DNA of 15,081 nucleotides. Origin: Oscillospiraceae bacterium. Lineage in GTDB: Bacteria; Bacillota; Clostridia; Oscillospirales; Acutalibacteraceae. The translations under genes were made by a program, and so were the position numbers. Positions 14,928-15,081 of the stretch are shown here, piece after piece. A model generated the notes under the pieces. The model saw nothing but the letters and a program-made list of their open reading frames with translations, did not search any database and had not been told where the DNA came from. The DNA is taken from positions 1-15,081 of the forward strand of contig CACZON010000114.1 of NCBI GenBank assembly GCA_902782805.1, given 5' to 3'. Every line of letters starts with the position of its first letter. Within the stretch, counting starts at the first letter, position 1.

Positions 14928-14959
14928 GTAAAAATGTGAGACCATTTGGCGGTTTTTAC
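14928..14959. repeat. Inverted repeat in the leader of the sigma factor gene
   Basis: gtaaaaa (14928-14934) is the complement of tttttac (14953-14959), with an 18-base loop. The flanks ttgt and acaa extend the symmetry if two bases are skipped. It lies in the 14771-15012 intergenic stretch, which otherwise shows no gene and no convincing sigma-A promoter. Confidence 0.4.
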
Positions 14960-15012
14960 GACAAATGAGTGAAAGGCCTTTTAAAAATCCATCGGGAAAG
15001 GAGCGGATCTCT

Positions 15013-15081
15013 TTGGAGCACGGTGCGGAAAGCTACCGTCGTTTCCTTCAGGGCGACGACGAAGGTATCGCCGAAATCGTA
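15013..15081 (+). CDS. Sigma-70 family (ECF-like) sigma factor, start only
   Basis: Twenty-three codons are present before the window ends. The translation from a TTG start, MEHGAESYRRFLQGDDEG then IAEIV, matches the opening of region 2 in short sigma-70/ECF factors (pattern YRRFLxGDxxGxxEIV). AAAGGAG (14998-15003 region) lies about ten bases before the TTG, which fixes the start. It would direct RNA polymerase to a dedicated promoter set; its targets and any anti-sigma factor lie outside the window. Confidence 0.7.
   Translation, partial: MEHGAESYRRFLQGDDEGIAEIV

Overview
The window looks like chromosomal DNA from a GC-rich member of the Clostridia (Bacillota), probably an uncultured gut lineage. 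The evidence is strong AGGAGG-type ribosome binding sites, three TTG starts, sigma-A promoters with 17-base spacers, U-tailed terminators, and families common in Clostridia: M29 aminopeptidase, MalY-type lyase, a CobW pair and a short ECF-like sigma factor. Genus cannot be read from the sequence alone.

Layout. 1-436: the 3' part of tRNA-Trp with its terminator palindrome, then a 77/78-bp direct repeat flanking 157 bp. 437-2219: a HAD phosphatase and, from its own promoter, a ROK sugar kinase. 2383-3981: a single phage-type portal protein gene with no other phage gene near it. 4111-6840: a tightly coupled tldD-tldE peptidase pair, closed by a terminator. 6938-7160: three tandem copies of a 74/75-bp non-coding unit, between the convergent tldE and M29 genes. 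7149-8375 (minus strand): an M29 aminopeptidase, transcribed divergently from a MalY/PatB-type lyase (8538-9737); a long interrupted palindrome lies between the two promoters. 9803-11254: a cytoplasmic GH30 glycosidase. 11400-12653: an MFS transporter with a consensus promoter. 12709-14730: two CobW/P47K-type GTPase genes, the first with a large His/Asp/Glu tract. 15013-15081: the start of a sigma-70 family gene that runs off the window.

How the genes fit together. Most are separate short transcription units and not one pathway. Two themes can be inferred. One is carbon and peptide turnover: ROK kinase, GH30 glycosidase, MFS carrier, TldD/TldE, M29 peptidase and PLP lyase. The other is metal trafficking, from the paired G3E GTPases. 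No CRISPR array, toxin-antitoxin pair, transposase, integrase or recognisable defence system was found. The least explained items are the orphan portal gene, the three-unit intergenic array with conserved and mutually crossing pairings, and the duplicated tRNA-flanking sequence.
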